A DNA stretch of 64,000 nucleotides from Triops longicaudatus (Eukaryota > Arthropoda > Branchiopoda > Notostraca > Triopsidae). Within the stretch, counting starts at the first letter, position 1. Every line of letters starts with the position of its first letter. Below the pieces are notes generated by a model that saw only the letters and a list, made by a program, of their open reading frames with translations, was not told the DNA's origin and did not search any database. Below are positions 34,257 to 48,800 of the stretch, in pieces. The position numbers were made by a program, and so were the translations under genes. The stretch covers positions 22,597 through 86,596 of the forward strand of contig JAGQDJ010000209.1 of the NCBI GenBank assembly GCA_022885665.1, in the 5' to 3' direction.

Positions 34257-37200
34257 ATGGCGATGGACCGGTTGCTGCGATCTTTGTTTAAAAATCCCCG
34301 TAAAGTTCTAGTTCAGGTAAGAATTTCTTATTGTTTTGTTACTGAAGATGTCAGGTCCAAAAGCGCGTGAGTGACTTGACTATCGATATTATGCATACGC
34401 TAAAGCGACGTATGGTTTAGACGAAATGCTATACGAGCTCTTGCATGTTATGTGAAACTAAACGTACGCAAGGAACAGGAATTCGCTCATTTTTGTTTTC
34501 CTCTTAGTTTGTATCGCTTGCATCCTCAGCATAAACAGATAGTTCTCCGTATACAGTAACAGGTGTAAAAACCGTAAGATGATAAATGCCCTCACACGTG
34601 ATTCACTGCTTGCCACCCATCGGTTTTGTATAGGAGAAACGTCATCACTGACTTGGAATAATTGTCTTTTAGTACGTGGATTTTACACAATTTGTCATAA
34701 ACGCTTTCCGTTGACATTGAAGGCCACAAGGCTTTTCTCATACGAGCGTGAAGAATATCGAAACTTTGACAGCCATTTGGCCTAGCACACCTATTTTTTA
34801 TCCTTTTATTCAGATTATTTCATGTTTATCCGTACTTTTTTCACATATCTATTTAACGAACAGCTGTATAGTAAGTACTACGCTATAGGTGCGTAGATGC
34901 GGATATAGTTCGCTTTCCGGCAAGTGGTTTTGTTTAGATCTCTATGCCGTAAAAAGGAAGTTGTATAAAAAGTTTGCCTTTTTACTGTGGAGTAGGAGAT
35001 TTTTATTTTTGGTAGTGGGTAAAAGGCAACATGGGAAAGGAACTATAGTAAAAAGCCTCATGGAAGTGAAAAGCTTCCTGTTTGGGACATTTCTTTTGTA
35101 GTGCTATTGTCGTAGCGAAGTCGCCAAAAAAGGGAGGAATCACCTTTTTTGGCACACATTTTGAAGGAACTTGGTTTCGTTCAAGGAAAAGCCCTGTTTA
35201 ATTAATGGTTTGTCCTTTGTTTTTATTTTCTGGGTTGATGTAGATGTTGGCTGCCTTGTCAGCATCTTTCTCTTTCATGATAATGGGAACGGTGAGAGGT
35301 TGGAGCTCGCCAGGTATGCCATCTTTAATTGCTTCAGGAGAAGTGGAATTGACATCTCAAGACATCTCTTGGATCAGTAAGTAATACATCTGGCTGTTTT
35401 GTAAAGCCAAAGATTTTGGCAACTTTTTATTTATTTACGAGGATTAGTAGCCATCCAAATGTATTTCGAAGAGAATCTACAAATAATCCGGTCTATTTTT
35501 TAAAATGAATTTTAAAAACTTTTTCAGTGATTTTTTAAAAATAGCTTTTGATTCTTCTAACCTAAGTTTCAAGATACTTTACAATAGTTCTATTTCAACT
35601 GGATTTTTATTACATTAATACTCCGCACACAATTCTGACGATATCGTATTTCGGTGACTGTAACTAGTTTGTCTTTTGATGTTGACTACAGTACCATTTG
35701 TTTTTATGCGTTGGCAAGAAAATAATTCTTGTTTCGGTTTGATTAGGTAGTTTGCCTCCGTTGGCATCCTTGTTTGGGAGCTTGATGGCAGGTGTTCTCT
35801 TGCAAACACTCGGTCGGCGACTGACACTGATGCTGATCTCCATTCCCTATTCATTGGGGTTCTTACTTATCGGTTTTGCCAGCCATAAATCCATGTTGTA
35901 CATTGGCCGCATCATAGACGGATTAATGATTGGCATTTCTGCTCCTGCCGCTCAAATCTACGTAAGTTTTATCACCATTACATAATTGACTAATAAGTCC
36001 CTATTTAGCAAGCTTATCTCGTTACTCCTGTTGTCTATCCGTCGATACTTGGCTCTGATAAGTTTCCTGAATCTTTACGCAGATCGGTGAATGCGCTTCA
36101 CCGCGTATCCGAGGTGCGTTAGGCTCGTTTACCGCCATATTGCTGGCGTTCGGCATCCTTATTGCTTACGTGATTGGTGCTTTCGTCGAATGGGATGAGT
36201 TGGCATGGATTCTCAGCTCCTTCCCAGCTTTGTTATTCGGCTTTATGTTCTTTATGCCCGAGACGCCTTCCTATTTGCTAACCAAAGGTCAAGAAGAAGG
36301 TGCTCGTAAATCGCTACAATTTCTTCGGTAAGCTACATGAACGAAATTCAAATAGGTATTCTTTATCACAGTATTATTCGTTCTGCAGAGGGAGTCATAC
36401 GGACATTGGGCCAGAGTTTGAACGTTTGAAAGCGAACGTGACCAAAGGCGCGAATACACAGCAAATCAAACCAAAAGACCTTCTGAAAGGCTCGGTGCTC
36501 AAGCCGTTAGGTTTGTCCATGGCGCTCATGTTCTTCCAGCAGTTTTCGGGCATCAATGCAGTGATTTATTTTACTGTCTCGATTTTTGAGAGTGCTGGCT
36601 CTTCAATCGACAAAAATTTGGCGACAATTATCGTTGGTATTGTGCAATTGATTGCCACTATTGGATCAATGGTTTTAGTGGACAAAGCCGGTAGACGCAT
36701 TTTACTATTGGCATCCGGATCCTTTATGGCGCTAGCGTTGGCTGCTATGGGAACCTTTTTCTACTTGAAGGAAGTAGAAGGCGATTCTGTTAAAGAAACC
36801 TTGGGATGGCTTCCATTGGCGTCCTTAATTGTTTTTATCATCGCTTACTCCGGTGGTTATGCCAACGTGCCTTTCTTAATCATGGGAGAGTTATTTCCTT
36901 CGAAGTACCGCGGCATTATGGGTTCCTTATCCTCCAGCTTTAACTTGGCGTGCACTTTTACCATTGTACGTACCTTTGGTGATTTACAGGCGGCTATCCA
37001 GCCTTACGGCGCGTTCTGGTTTTACGGTGCTTGCTGCATCCTGGGCGTCATCTTCGTGTTTTTCTTATTGCCAGAAACCAAAGGCAAGCAATTGGACGAG
37101 ATTGAGCGCATGTTTGCTTCGAAGGAAAAGCGGCTGCAGTGGGCCAAACAACAACAATTGGCCACAGTGACGACCCAATCCACGCTGTGTACATTGGATT

Positions 37201-37325
37201 CTGAAAAGAACGCGAATACGATCTTCTCTGTGGAGCCCATTCCTCGGCCCAAGAGTTTCGCCAATGCGGCATACGAATCCGAAAGCGAAGACGATAACGA
37301 TGAAGCAGTCGCCACGCCCCTTTGA
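34257..37325 (+). CDS. SLC2-family facilitated sugar transporter (Tret1-like)
   Basis: A major-facilitator sugar carrier of the plasma membrane, most like arthropod facilitated trehalose transporters (substrate not provable here). Exons 34257..34316, 35244..35376, 35747..35961, 36083..36327 and 36389..37325 join to 529 residues with about 12 membrane segments. Family motifs are TLGRRLTLML after TM2, GRIIDGLMIG, PRIRGALGS (PESPR-type region), MPETPSYLL at the end of TM6, LMFFQQFSGINAVIYF in TM7, DKAGRRILLL, MGELFPSKYRG, and LPETKGKQLDEIE after TM12. The 100-residue cytoplasmic tail is acidic near its end (ESESEDDNDE). The first exon encodes only 20 residues (MAMDRLLRSLF...). A non-coding exon upstream is likely. 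Confidence 0.93.
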
Positions 37326-38274
37326 TGATTTGCAAGTTCCAGCTTTTACTTTATTGAGTTTATTGTTATAGGAGAGTCAGTGCGATTTTAAGAGTGGACG
37401 CCGAAAAAAGAGCGAGTGCGACTTTTAGCACGAGCGAAAGGAGTAGCGATCACGTGTGCCAATAATGTGAGAGCAAAATCTGTATATAGAAGTCTATTTT
37501 AATTATGTATAATGTTATGCAACTATATTTGTGATCCATGAGGTATTATAGTTTTGTAGCATAAAAAGAAATAGTGCCTCTTGGCCTACGACATAGCTTT
37601 CGTTATTGTAAAGCTTGTCGAGTCTGTAGAAAAGTCCCCTTTAAACTGTCCGGCCACTCCCGCTCCCACGCAACAAACAAACATCACTTACTGTACAGAA
37701 TTTTTCAGAATAAACAAACTGTTCCTAGTATTATTACTGCAGGGAAAAACTGTTCATTTTTACATCCAAAAACCATTTTCCTTCTTTAAAAAAAGGCGCG
37801 TGCGTTCTTTAAGTCGGAACGGATACGACTAGTACCTTAGTAAAAGAAGACTAGTGGATAAAATGCAAACATTAATAACGCAGTAATGTGACTAGGTCGT
37901 AATTTTACCCTACGGCGGCTTCAAAGACACAGAGTAGGTTAGCCAAATTTCTTATAATAGGCCTATACGCACGTCATGGAAAAAACGGATTCTAGTACTC
38001 TATTTGTGTTTCATTATTCTTTTATTATAGGGACAAGTACAAGGCTCTTGCAATAATATATATGTCCTACAGATATGTAACGGTATTAAGCGCCAAAAGA
38101 TGGTCAAGTTAGTGAAATACAAGGCTGAAAAATATTAGGATATTGAAAAATTATCCAATCCGCTTGCTTGCATGGCACCTTCTACATATTTGTCAAGAGA
38201 AACCCAAGAAAAAAACTACATCAAAATAAAATATAATAGATAGATCAATAAAACAAAATTAAGGGAGAATCAGT
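37326..38274. other. Convergent spacer, transporter / coiled-coil gene
   Basis: Nearly 1 kb with 3' UTRs of both genes. Short ORFs here match nothing. No RNA gene seen. Confidence 0.4.
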
Positions 38275-39337
38275 TTAACACGCGGAATCCTCCACGTTAC
38301 ATGCGATGACAGTAACAAAACCGTTCCCATGGAAGCGTGGAATTTTTGAGCGACGCGATCCCGCTTCTGATGCGCCCTGATTAGAACTAGGACTTGCATT
38401 AATTTTAATTTCTTCTGACGGGAGTTCAGCCTCTGCTTCATGGACGATGGGAGTGGACACGACTGGGGTCGTGTCTTTGTATACAAGAGTCGCAGGTAAT
38501 GAGTACCGGCCATCTAAACCCACAGTGCGCATGGTAATCTTCAAAGTTGGGTGACTTTCTAAACATAGCCCGTGAAGTAAGGCTTTGGTGCGATGAGCAC
38601 TACGAACACGTTGGTGCTGCAAATCATCAACCCATATCTGCGACAAATTTACATAAATTTACGGTATTAAGATAGGTAGAATTGATCACTTACCACAAAA
38701 CCAGCGGTAAGTTCGCGCGCTGGAGGATTCCACGCCAAGAGCAGTCCATCCGTGCCTACACGGCGCAGTATGCGCAACTGCGCAGGAGCTGGCACATTTG
38801 GATTTTCATTGACGGAGCTTTTAGGTTGCTCTACACAACCAAACTTGGTTCGTGGGCGTGGTTGTGGCGCTGAAGCTCGTCGCATGAGATTAGTGCCGGC
38901 CCGGTGTAGTTCTGGTGTGGTTTGTGTAGTCCATGAGCGGGATTCGAACTGCTCGAGTTGCTCCCGTAAGTTCGAGTTTGTGGTCTGCAATCGCGTAACG
39001 ACAGATTCTAAATTTGATATACGCTGCGTTTGAGCTTTAAGCTGGCGCGTCAAGTCGTTGGCTTCCGCGTCCAGCACGGTTAGCATCGACTCCTTTTCGA
39101 CCAAACTCCGCTGCAAGGCGTCAGCATTTGGTTCACTCGGCGTATCTCCTTCCGAAGCCGACTCTTCTGACGTAATTTCTTCGAAAAGCTGATCCACAAA
39201 ATCGTCCAATTGCGTCAAATCTTCCACCGACATGACTAACGGTTCTATCACACCCCTCTTGAAACCTTCAACGAAACAAGCACAGAATACATCTTAGTAC
39301 GACAGAATAGCTCTTGCTTACAGTAATCCAAACGAAA

Positions 39338-39374
<37 letters not shown>

Positions 39375-39716
39375 TAAGCACAAATTAATAGACCAAGAAC
39401 ATAAAATACATAATTGAATTACGAATAAGAAAAGAGAAATAATTCATATTTATAGAATACTCTTAAAATAAATTACTGGATTCTTTTTCAGGAGATGCGG
39501 CTCGGGATGCAACAGGCGATTCTTCCACCGCATCCATGACTTCCTTAAGTTGACTATGCAAGCTTTCAGTAGACTGGTGAACTTGGAATCGAGATTTTGT
39601 TAACTCTTCGCTTAAATGTTGTGCTTTGGCTGTCTCTTGCTGCCATAAGCACTTATATTTCTCCAATTCCTCCTGCAAGAAATATAAAATAAAAAATAAA
39701 ATAAATAAATAGAAGC

Positions 39717-39802
<86 letters not shown>

Positions 39803-42800
39803 CATTTGCTTTTAAAATGTACGCCCCAAAAGAGACTATACCTTGACCACGGCAAGATCTTCTGCTAACTGAGTTCTTGAGATCTCGTTTTCGCTCAATT
39901 GAGCCACACTCCAGCTTAGCGTCTGCTTTAACTGTGCGATCTAGTCATAAACAAGGCAAAAAATCATAATTATCCTTAAGGGTATTTCTCTCATGAAAGC
40001 TAAGCTAATTATTACTTCTAGTCGGAAGTTTTCCTGATCTTCATCCCACGCGCATTTCACTTCCATTCCTTTGGTTTCTACCTCACCGTACTTTGCTTGC
40101 ATAATGCTGAGTTCTTCCCTCAATTCTTCCATTTTTTTCTCTTTGGCAACATCCACTTCGGCCAAATTCTCGTACGCCTCTCGGGCACTTTGGAGCTCGT
40201 CCTGCAACGCTCTCATTTCTTGGTAGAATAGCCGTTCCTTTTGACTCAGTATCGCTTCTAATTTCCGGGTTTTCTCCCTCGCTTGTGCTTCGCAATCTTC
40301 GGTTTCTTCCAGCTTGTGCCTTAACTCTCGTTCGCAATTCTGCCAACGATTTTGTGCCACTTGCCAGTACTCTTTCTCCTTGTGCCACGCTAGGCATTCG
40401 TTGCATTCTTTCTTTTCCTCCAAGCTATCGCCGTTCTGTAGCAATACTTGCCATTCCGCTTCTTTGCTGGCCCATAATGCCGACTTGCCTTCCAGTTCTT
40501 TCTGTAAATTCATGACAAGGATGTCTGCCTGCGCAAGAGTCGCTTCATAAGCCGCTTCTTTCGCGCGTAACTGTGCCACATTCTCTGCAACTGACCGCAA
40601 TTTTTTCAACAAGTACTGGACCACAAGTCCGACATCTTCGTCTTCATTCTCTCTCCGGGCAGAGTTGTCATCAGGGAAAAGCATTTGCACCTGTGCATGG
40701 ATTTTTGCCATTAGCTCCAAGACGGCACTTAGGTTTTTCTCATTTTCGGCATTTTGCTGCGCTTGAGTCTCAGCTACGTGGCGCCATCTCGCACAATCGG
40801 CCTCAAGCTTCCGGAACTGCTCTTCCTGCTGTTCTAAAGCCTCTTCCGCGGCCTGCCGTTCCGTTTGGGCACGCTCGAGTTGCTCTTTTAACGCCTCAAT
40901 AGTTTCCGGAGGTGTCAAACTCTTTCGCCACTGCGATTTTTCCAACTGCAATTGCTCAATTTGACCCAAATAATAGTTCTCAAGATCTTCGAAGTGCTCT
41001 TTGTCTTTGAAATCCGTCTGACAGCCAGCGAAAGACACACAAATTGAGGTTTGGCAAGAAAAATCGGAAGTTGACTTCAACTCATCGGATTCAAATATCC
41101 CACTTTCCTGAAGTTTGTCGTTGATGATTCTTTCCCTCGGTGAATTGGCCCGTGAAGATTTTTCCGACTCCGAAGAACGTGACTTGGTGTGGACGTTCCA
41201 TTGTTGGCAAACTTCCAACAAAGCTTGCAATTGCAGAAGAGTAGACTTCTGGACAGGATCGTGCAGGTCAGCCATCAACTGATTCAACTGTTCCTTGGCA
41301 GCGTCTAGCTTTTGTACCTAATTTGAAAGTGTTAAAAAATCATTAACGAGAGTTCTATAAAATCTATCCGACAACTACAAGTGGCTAAAACGTAAAATGC
41401 TGAATAAGAAAATAAGGAAATAACAAAAGGACGGCAAAAAATTGCAAGTCATCGAAATTTACACTGATATCCTACGAACAATGCAACTTGCTTTGACCTA
41501 ATATACAATCTATGATATAAAGCTTTTTACAGAAATACAAATGAATTAAAAAAGCAAAGGAAAGGAGCTCTAACCCAGAATCAGAAATTTAATGACCAGA
41601 ACTTGCTGCAAATTTCTGGGCAAAAAAAGTGTATAACAGAAGAATACCGTTTACACTATCATATCTCTAAGAACTGTCAACTTTCTGAAAGTGTTCAAAT
41701 TATTGTAGGCATACTTCGAATCACGTTACTACCGATATGTTCAGATTGAAGGGTTAATTAGGGAAATGAACAAAGGATAAGGAAGGATGTACTTACGAGG
41801 AAGGAATCTTCTATATCCGAACGCATTAAAGTTAAGTCCGGGAGCGATTGGATTTCGTCTAACGTTTGGTATGATGTCACAGACAGAATCCCCGAATCAC
41901 TTACATCGTCTCCTTCAGTATCCGTCCACATTTCTCGTGTGTCACTCCTTTCTGAGCTCTGTTGTGTATGGTCACCATGTGGGCAACGGAAAATAAAAAA
42001 GAAAGTGGATGAAAGTTTTTTCCGTGGTTGTTCCCGCTCTTCACACTTTCACGCACACCGTTTCATAAAACAGACTCAAAGCCAACCACCACAATGCTTG
42101 CAACAATTGCTAACTTTGAGATGCATAATATATGGCAATGGTTTGCTTACACAATGACGCAATAAAAAATCAAACTTTACTACAGAAAAAAAGGAAATAA
42201 AATCAGAAAGTGCAATAAAAAGCCAAAAAGAAAAGAAAATTCTCGTTTACCTTTTCTCTAAACTCTTCAAGTTCCAAAATCCGGAACTCGAGCAACTCAT
42301 TTTGCTCGCGACATTCCGTTAGCTCAACCTAGAAAACAAAAAAGAGCGCACTAACTGTATAAAGGAACAACACATGAAGCACGCATGGTATTAAGTATAC
42401 TAACGGGGCAATTGACCCGAACTGCAAACATTTTATCTTCCTTGATTAAGTTAATAAAAACAATGTCGAAGAGAAAAACAAAGAAAGCCAACAAAGGGAC
42501 GAATTACCTGTAACGCTTGAATTTCAGCTTTTAGAACACTCGCATCACGCAATTCGGACGTTGATGACGTAACATCCGAGGACAATTGCTTCAGTTGAGA
42601 GAGCAAACTCTGATAGGCGTTTTGAAGTTGTGAGTGTTCTTGCGATAGCTGGCGAAACAAAGCTTCCAAGTCGGGCTTAAAAGAATGCTACAGAAAAAAA
42701 AAGAAATAAAACATTCGAAGAAATATCAAAATTAGTTTCCTTCTACTTTTCTGCATAATCTTCCATTTAATTTGTGATACTCATATAAATATCCACAACA

Positions 42801-45800
42801 CTTCAAATATTATTACAGGAACCACTACTCTTAGGTTTCTTAACTCGGATCAATAAGCCAATAGCGAAAATATTAAAGGTCACGACCTTCATTTCGCATT
42901 ACGCTTACCGTTATACATTACAGAATTTTATTGTGAAGTTGGAAATAACGTTTCGTTATATATAATATCGTTATAAAACGCTGTAATGCAACTAGTTTGT
43001 TCAAAGTTCGATTTTAAGTTCTCGATACCGCTTCTTTCGATTTAATGTCACCGACAAAATCTGACTAGAACGTAACAAGCCATTCACTTTAAAATAATTC
43101 AAGTGACAGTCACATTAACTAAAATTTTGACATAACACGCATAACACGTAACGTTGACACGGTCAAACTTTGACTACGACAGAACTGTAACTTACTTCCG
43201 TCCAAGAATCGACGGACTTTACCGACGTCGGTGACGTGACAATATCCAAACTTTCTGCCCCGCTATCAAAGTCCGTTTCGATCAGAGGAGGCAAATCCAA
43301 AAACATGGAACTCTATACACCCACCAACACAGAACAACACAAGTATTAATTACAATAAAACCTTCACATCAAAGATAGACAGTGAAAATTTCTACCCGAA
43401 GCATGCGTTGTTCACGGCGCAACTGACGATCCTTGTCCTAATTCCCCGTCCGTCCCAAAAATGGACAAAAAGGAAGAAAAAAATAAAAAGTTTTACCCGT
43501 TCAGCATTTTTATATTCAATACCCTCGAGCTAAATTCCCAATCAGGAAACAAAAAGAAAAAAATGAAGTTTTACTTTGGCTGTTTGGCGCAATGCCAATA
43601 TTTCCTTGTCCTTTTGTTCCACCTTGGACCGCAATTCGCGTATTTCTTGGCTCAAATCCCATGATTTCGAGGTAGTAACTACCCCTTTTCCTTTCTGGTT
43701 CGATACACAGCGAACAGCAAAATTGCACATTATATCATGAGCGAATGAATAGCAGACATTCTTTTTTTTTTTTTAAATTTCGGAATATTTTTCCGTTTAC
43801 CTGATTTTGTCGCATAGTAACTAAGGAGCTTTGCAACTTTTGATTCTGCGCATTCAACTCCACGTTGCGTGTCAAGTATTGCCGTAGCTTGAGCCTCAAT
43901 GGTCCAACTTCGCGCTCCGCTTCATGCAACTTTCTCGTCTGCAAGAGATTGTCAATTATTTTAGTTATAAAAGAAGATTTTTGGAAATAAATGATAAAAA
44001 ATTAAAGAGTACAATGTTCTAAAATTCACACGCGAGGAAAAATTCAAAATACTTGCCCTAAACGGTAAGAACAAGGAAAGACATTAAAAATACCGTTTAA
44101 TGAAAGAAGCAATACTTTTAACAGACCTACAGACTTTCGCCCTAATTTGCGACGAAAAAAAATAACAAAGTATTGCGACAAATTATACCACAAACAAACT
44201 AACGTAACATAATACAGAAGCGTAATGCAGAACTAAGGAAAATTAGAAGCACGAGACCGGGCGTGTCGGATAACTTTTGACTTTCGGCCCCGCCTCCCGA
44301 TCTATCACCATGACTGAACAGTTCGTATTGACAAGGAAGCCCTGCGGGGTTCGTCTTTAGTCAATTACCTTTAACACCTTGAAATCCGCAGAGGACGAGA
44401 GTTAGCTTATAAAAGCCCGACCCCATGGCGAGCTAAGAATGTTTTGTGAACAACAAATGAGCGAAATTGGACGGACAACAATAGCAATCCCGTTACAAAA
44501 GCCATACTTCTTACGAAAATGCCGTTGTTATTCTATTCTGAAGTATTTTACGAACATTGATTGATACTGATACTGTAATTATACATTGAGATTTCTCAAT
44601 TTTATTCAGAATTAAGTACAAGATTGCAAATATTTAAAAACCTTGAAAGAAATCATTGAATCGTTATTTCTTAAATAAATCATACTCCGATTATTTCCCG
44701 CGGTTTTACACAAGGTAAGCAGTGTCATTCTGCAATTCTCTACGACTTTTCTCAAGCAAGACAAACCTTGGATATTAAGAAACAAAAGAATGACGAATAT
44801 TAAAAAATACAAGAAAAACAGAACTAGGAAAAAACTAACAAGAAAAATATATAAAGAAAACAATTAAGCATATATAATTTACGAATAATAACGTAAACGT
44901 ATTAATAAGAACGTGCATAAATTGAACGAATTTAAAAAGAACAGAATACGTAGAAAACAAAAGCGGGCATACAAAAATAAAGGTTTGAAATATATTATTT
45001 TCTAAAAACAGTAAACACAGACAGAAAGAAAAGCAAAAAGATGAAACGGCTGAACTATTGTAAAGTTCTTACTTTCACTAGTAGAGAAATTGAAGCTATC
45101 TTTACAGAAGGATGAATCAATCCGTGAAGCATTACAACAAAATCTGGTGACTTGTGGGCCGCAATAAGGGATAATAATATTCTACCCATCTCTAGCATTT
45201 CGCGGTTTCTAACACATGTTTGTTTGCATCTGCCGGATTCATTTTTATTGTTTTTACAGGTCACCAGAACAAAATCAACAATCTTAATTACACCTTGCGG
45301 TTGACTTGCGTCTCGCTAAGTTTGATTCATATTTTCCTTACACTGCTGCGTAATGCCACATAAAATGATACAAAGTGAAAATGAAAGGAATAAAGCTTGA
45401 GACAATAACTTTCTCAAATGCCACATGGTACAGTTTCTAAAACTGACCAAAATAATTCGGAAAAAAATCAATCAAACTTACCCACTCTCGTCGCTCCGAA
45501 TTCCAGCTATCAGTTTGTGTCTTGAGGTGTCGTTTCAGTTCTTCTAACTCGATTATGAGCTTTCTTTCCCTTGCTAGCGCTTCTTTTTCCCCCTAAAATG
45601 CCGAAAGAAAAACAGGAACCGTGAAGCATTTGCTTAACAACCCGAAATCAAGTATTTCCCGATTATCAACATACATTATTCAAGTCACTAACACGGAACA
45701 GACACTCTAGACTGGTTTAACCCCTTTTCCTACAAACGCCATGCAAGCACTCGACGTGTGTCCACTCTCCAACAGCCAGCACGATCACCACGCCTTTCTG

Positions 45801-48800
45801 TATATATACACACACCACACGTCCAGCACTTTTATGGCTTTCTCATTTGCATAACATGCAATACCGGGTCCCATGTGGGTCACTGGAACTTAGGTTTCCA
45901 ATGCTCTACAATAACTAATGGGCCAATTTTCTTTCTAGAAGCTGAAAACGTTAATTTCTCCCCCCCCCCCAATTTTCTCTTCAAATGTTCCTTTTCCTTC
46001 CCATTTTCACCCCCCAAACCAAACATTTGAACCCTCTACTAACACGCGATCCTTTCCTTTCGAAAGCTTCACTACGAACCATTTTTCATTCCTTTGTATC
46101 AACAACACAATCTCTGAAAAGTCATTTATAAAATCAAACAAAACCCTTAGACATATTCAATAACAGTAAGTCTCTAATCGACACACGTGTTTGCGTTCAA
46201 TTACAGAAATTCATACCAGGAAGACATACCGAAGACCATTAATAAAAGCGCACAATATTGTATGACTACCAATTTAAAATATTTAAAGAAACCACACAAG
46301 CTTGCAAATAAGAGCATTAACATACACTACTAATGCTGAAATGCAAATATGTACTGCATTACTAAGCTTCAAAAGAATATCTCATGCAAACATAGATCTG
46401 GATGATTTTAATATTATAATCAATTCACAAACAAATGTAAAACATATGTTTTGTTCATGTAGTTACATTCTTTCATACTCGGAAACAGAACTGCGATTTT
46501 TACACTGATACTAGTATTTACACACCGTGAAGCGTAAATAAATAATTTCAAGCATGCCAAGGAACTGAATGACATTGTATTTCTTAAAAACGAGGCATAA
46601 AAAATAGACGAGGAAGCCTGGTTAAGCTAAATTTATTCCGCGTCAAATCCTTTAAGCGGTAATCAAGAATTTTAAACTCGAAGATGCTTTTCTGTGAAAA
46701 ATTATTACTAGATTTTTTTCTAGTCTGATTTTACGCACTATTCTTCAAACCTTTCACATTTTCCTGCATTTCGTTACCTTAAATTGTAAACTGTTTACAT
46801 GCGGAAATTAGCTTAATATATTTTCGCTCTTACAGTTTTAGACTGGAATTCCAAAGTGGTAAGTTTTTACACTTACATTCCGAATAACGTTTTAAAATTC
46901 CCAGGGAATTTTCAAAATAACTTTTCCCGTGTAGGGATCACTTCCGAACAAAAATCGCGAAACAGCGCAAAGCCCAACAATGTGAACAAACGTGAACGAA
47001 CACCTCGTTTATAGCTTTCGTGAAGCACTGAATTTCACGCAGGTAAGAACAGGTGTAATATCAGCTGCCGAAAGCTTCCCTTCTCTTTCTCTCTCATTCG
47101 TCCCTTCTTTCTCTCCTCAACTCCAACACGCTGAAGAAGCGCCGTCCTCTCCTTACAGGACAGGTATTACATTTCTGACCTCAAAAACCTTTCTTCACTG
47201 CAACACTTGTTTCTCCTTTGCATCTTACCCAAACCCCAAAGAAGGGTAGAAGGAGAAAATAACACAGAAAATAAGAATATAAAAAACAAGAAAAAACAGA
47301 TGCAGGATGAACCAGCAAAAGCGTTATACGAGAAAGAGTTGATTTCAGATGCGCCAAGTGGGTCACTAGGTCTACAACCTAGCAAGCGTCTTTTCTGACC
47401 AAACCATATCAGGATTTTGGCAAATCAATTCAGTTCTTCAACAACGTTTCCTTGTTAAGCCTGTTCTACATCCTGAATTTGACAAACAAATCCATCTAAT
47501 TAGTCCTAATCTTTTCGCAAGCTTCAAAAGCCATACGAATCCACAATCTTCAGTTTTACGGGGCATTTGGCGTAACAAGGAAGAGCGTAGCTTGAATTAC
47601 TCGATTGAGCTCGAAAGTGTTCTGTTAATGGAACATTTTGAAAAAATGTACAAAGTTCTCGAATTCATCGCAAAGGTTAATTTTCTATAATAAGATCTTT
47701 CAGTTCTTCTACAAGTGGAATTTCTCTGAAAGACGTTTTATTTTTCTGTTAAAAGATACTGAAAAAATACGTAATTTCTTCAGTATAGGGAATGCTATGG
47801 CTAATATAAATAAATTACATACGTATTTGATTCTTTGACAAAGTACGAAATACGGGTAAAAACAGTTGTTACTTGCACCTTCCTTTTCTATAAGGGAAGG
47901 GTCTTATTAGGAATTTTCCCTGTATGTTAAACCAAATTTCAAAGCTTTGCCTTGTTATTATTTGTGGTAGTAAATAAAAAAGAAATGTCTCAAGAATTAA
48001 TAAAAAATTGCTTACCGAAGAGGAGCGATTTTGGCAGACATTGAAGTTATTCTGCAGAGCGTCCCGAAAGTTTTCGGCGCGCGAAGAATGCAGCGACACT
48101 TCCTCTTGGAGTTTACTTATCATCTGATCTCTCCACGCGATTTCACGGTTCTGTGAGTAGGCAAAAGAATGGACACGTCGAAAAAGATTGTAAAGAATGT
48201 GAGGCGACGGTGCGTAAACACTTAGCATAAATACAAACGACACCACCAAGATTTTCGTTACGGATAAAGAGAGTTAAACAGTTTCAAAGCAACAAGGAGG
48301 ATTTCTAGAAGTTGACAAAAGAATATATCAAGGCTCGCTTTTAATTTCTTTCACTTCTTGCAAATTTGTTTACTTCTCGCTTCCGGGCTACTTTTCCACG
48401 TCTTCCTTTCATTATTTAATTTTCTTTCGCTTGCTCCGTACACACAATACATGCAGTATGAGTACTTACACGTTCACGTAGCGCAATTGACACAATAGTT
48501 TCACTTGCATGTTGTCCGTAGAAAGAGAAAGACAAACCAAACTTACTTTCACGAACTACATTAAGTAGTGACCTTTCACCTCTTCTGGATGGAAACCTAC
48601 CAAAAACGGATGTATGAGGGGAAAACGCGAGTCATTACGACTTTTTGTGCTTTTTCGAATTATTTATTCATTGTCAAATTTTTTAAAAGAAAAAAGGTGC
48701 GGGAAGTTTTTTAATAAGTCTTGGTTCTGGGGAAATTTTCTGGAATCTTAAAGAAGTACAAAACGTGGCGGACTCCTTAGAAGGTAAAGAATAGAGAAGT

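Noticed and set aside
38940..38965. tRNA T-loop-like GATTCGAACTG
   Set aside because: It lies within a coding exon of the coiled-coil protein and has no cloverleaf around it.
39463..39855. Poly-tyrosine ORF on the minus strand
   Set aside because: It is the AAT microsatellite read in one frame; the real exon 14 of the coiled-coil gene starts at 39672, after the repeat.
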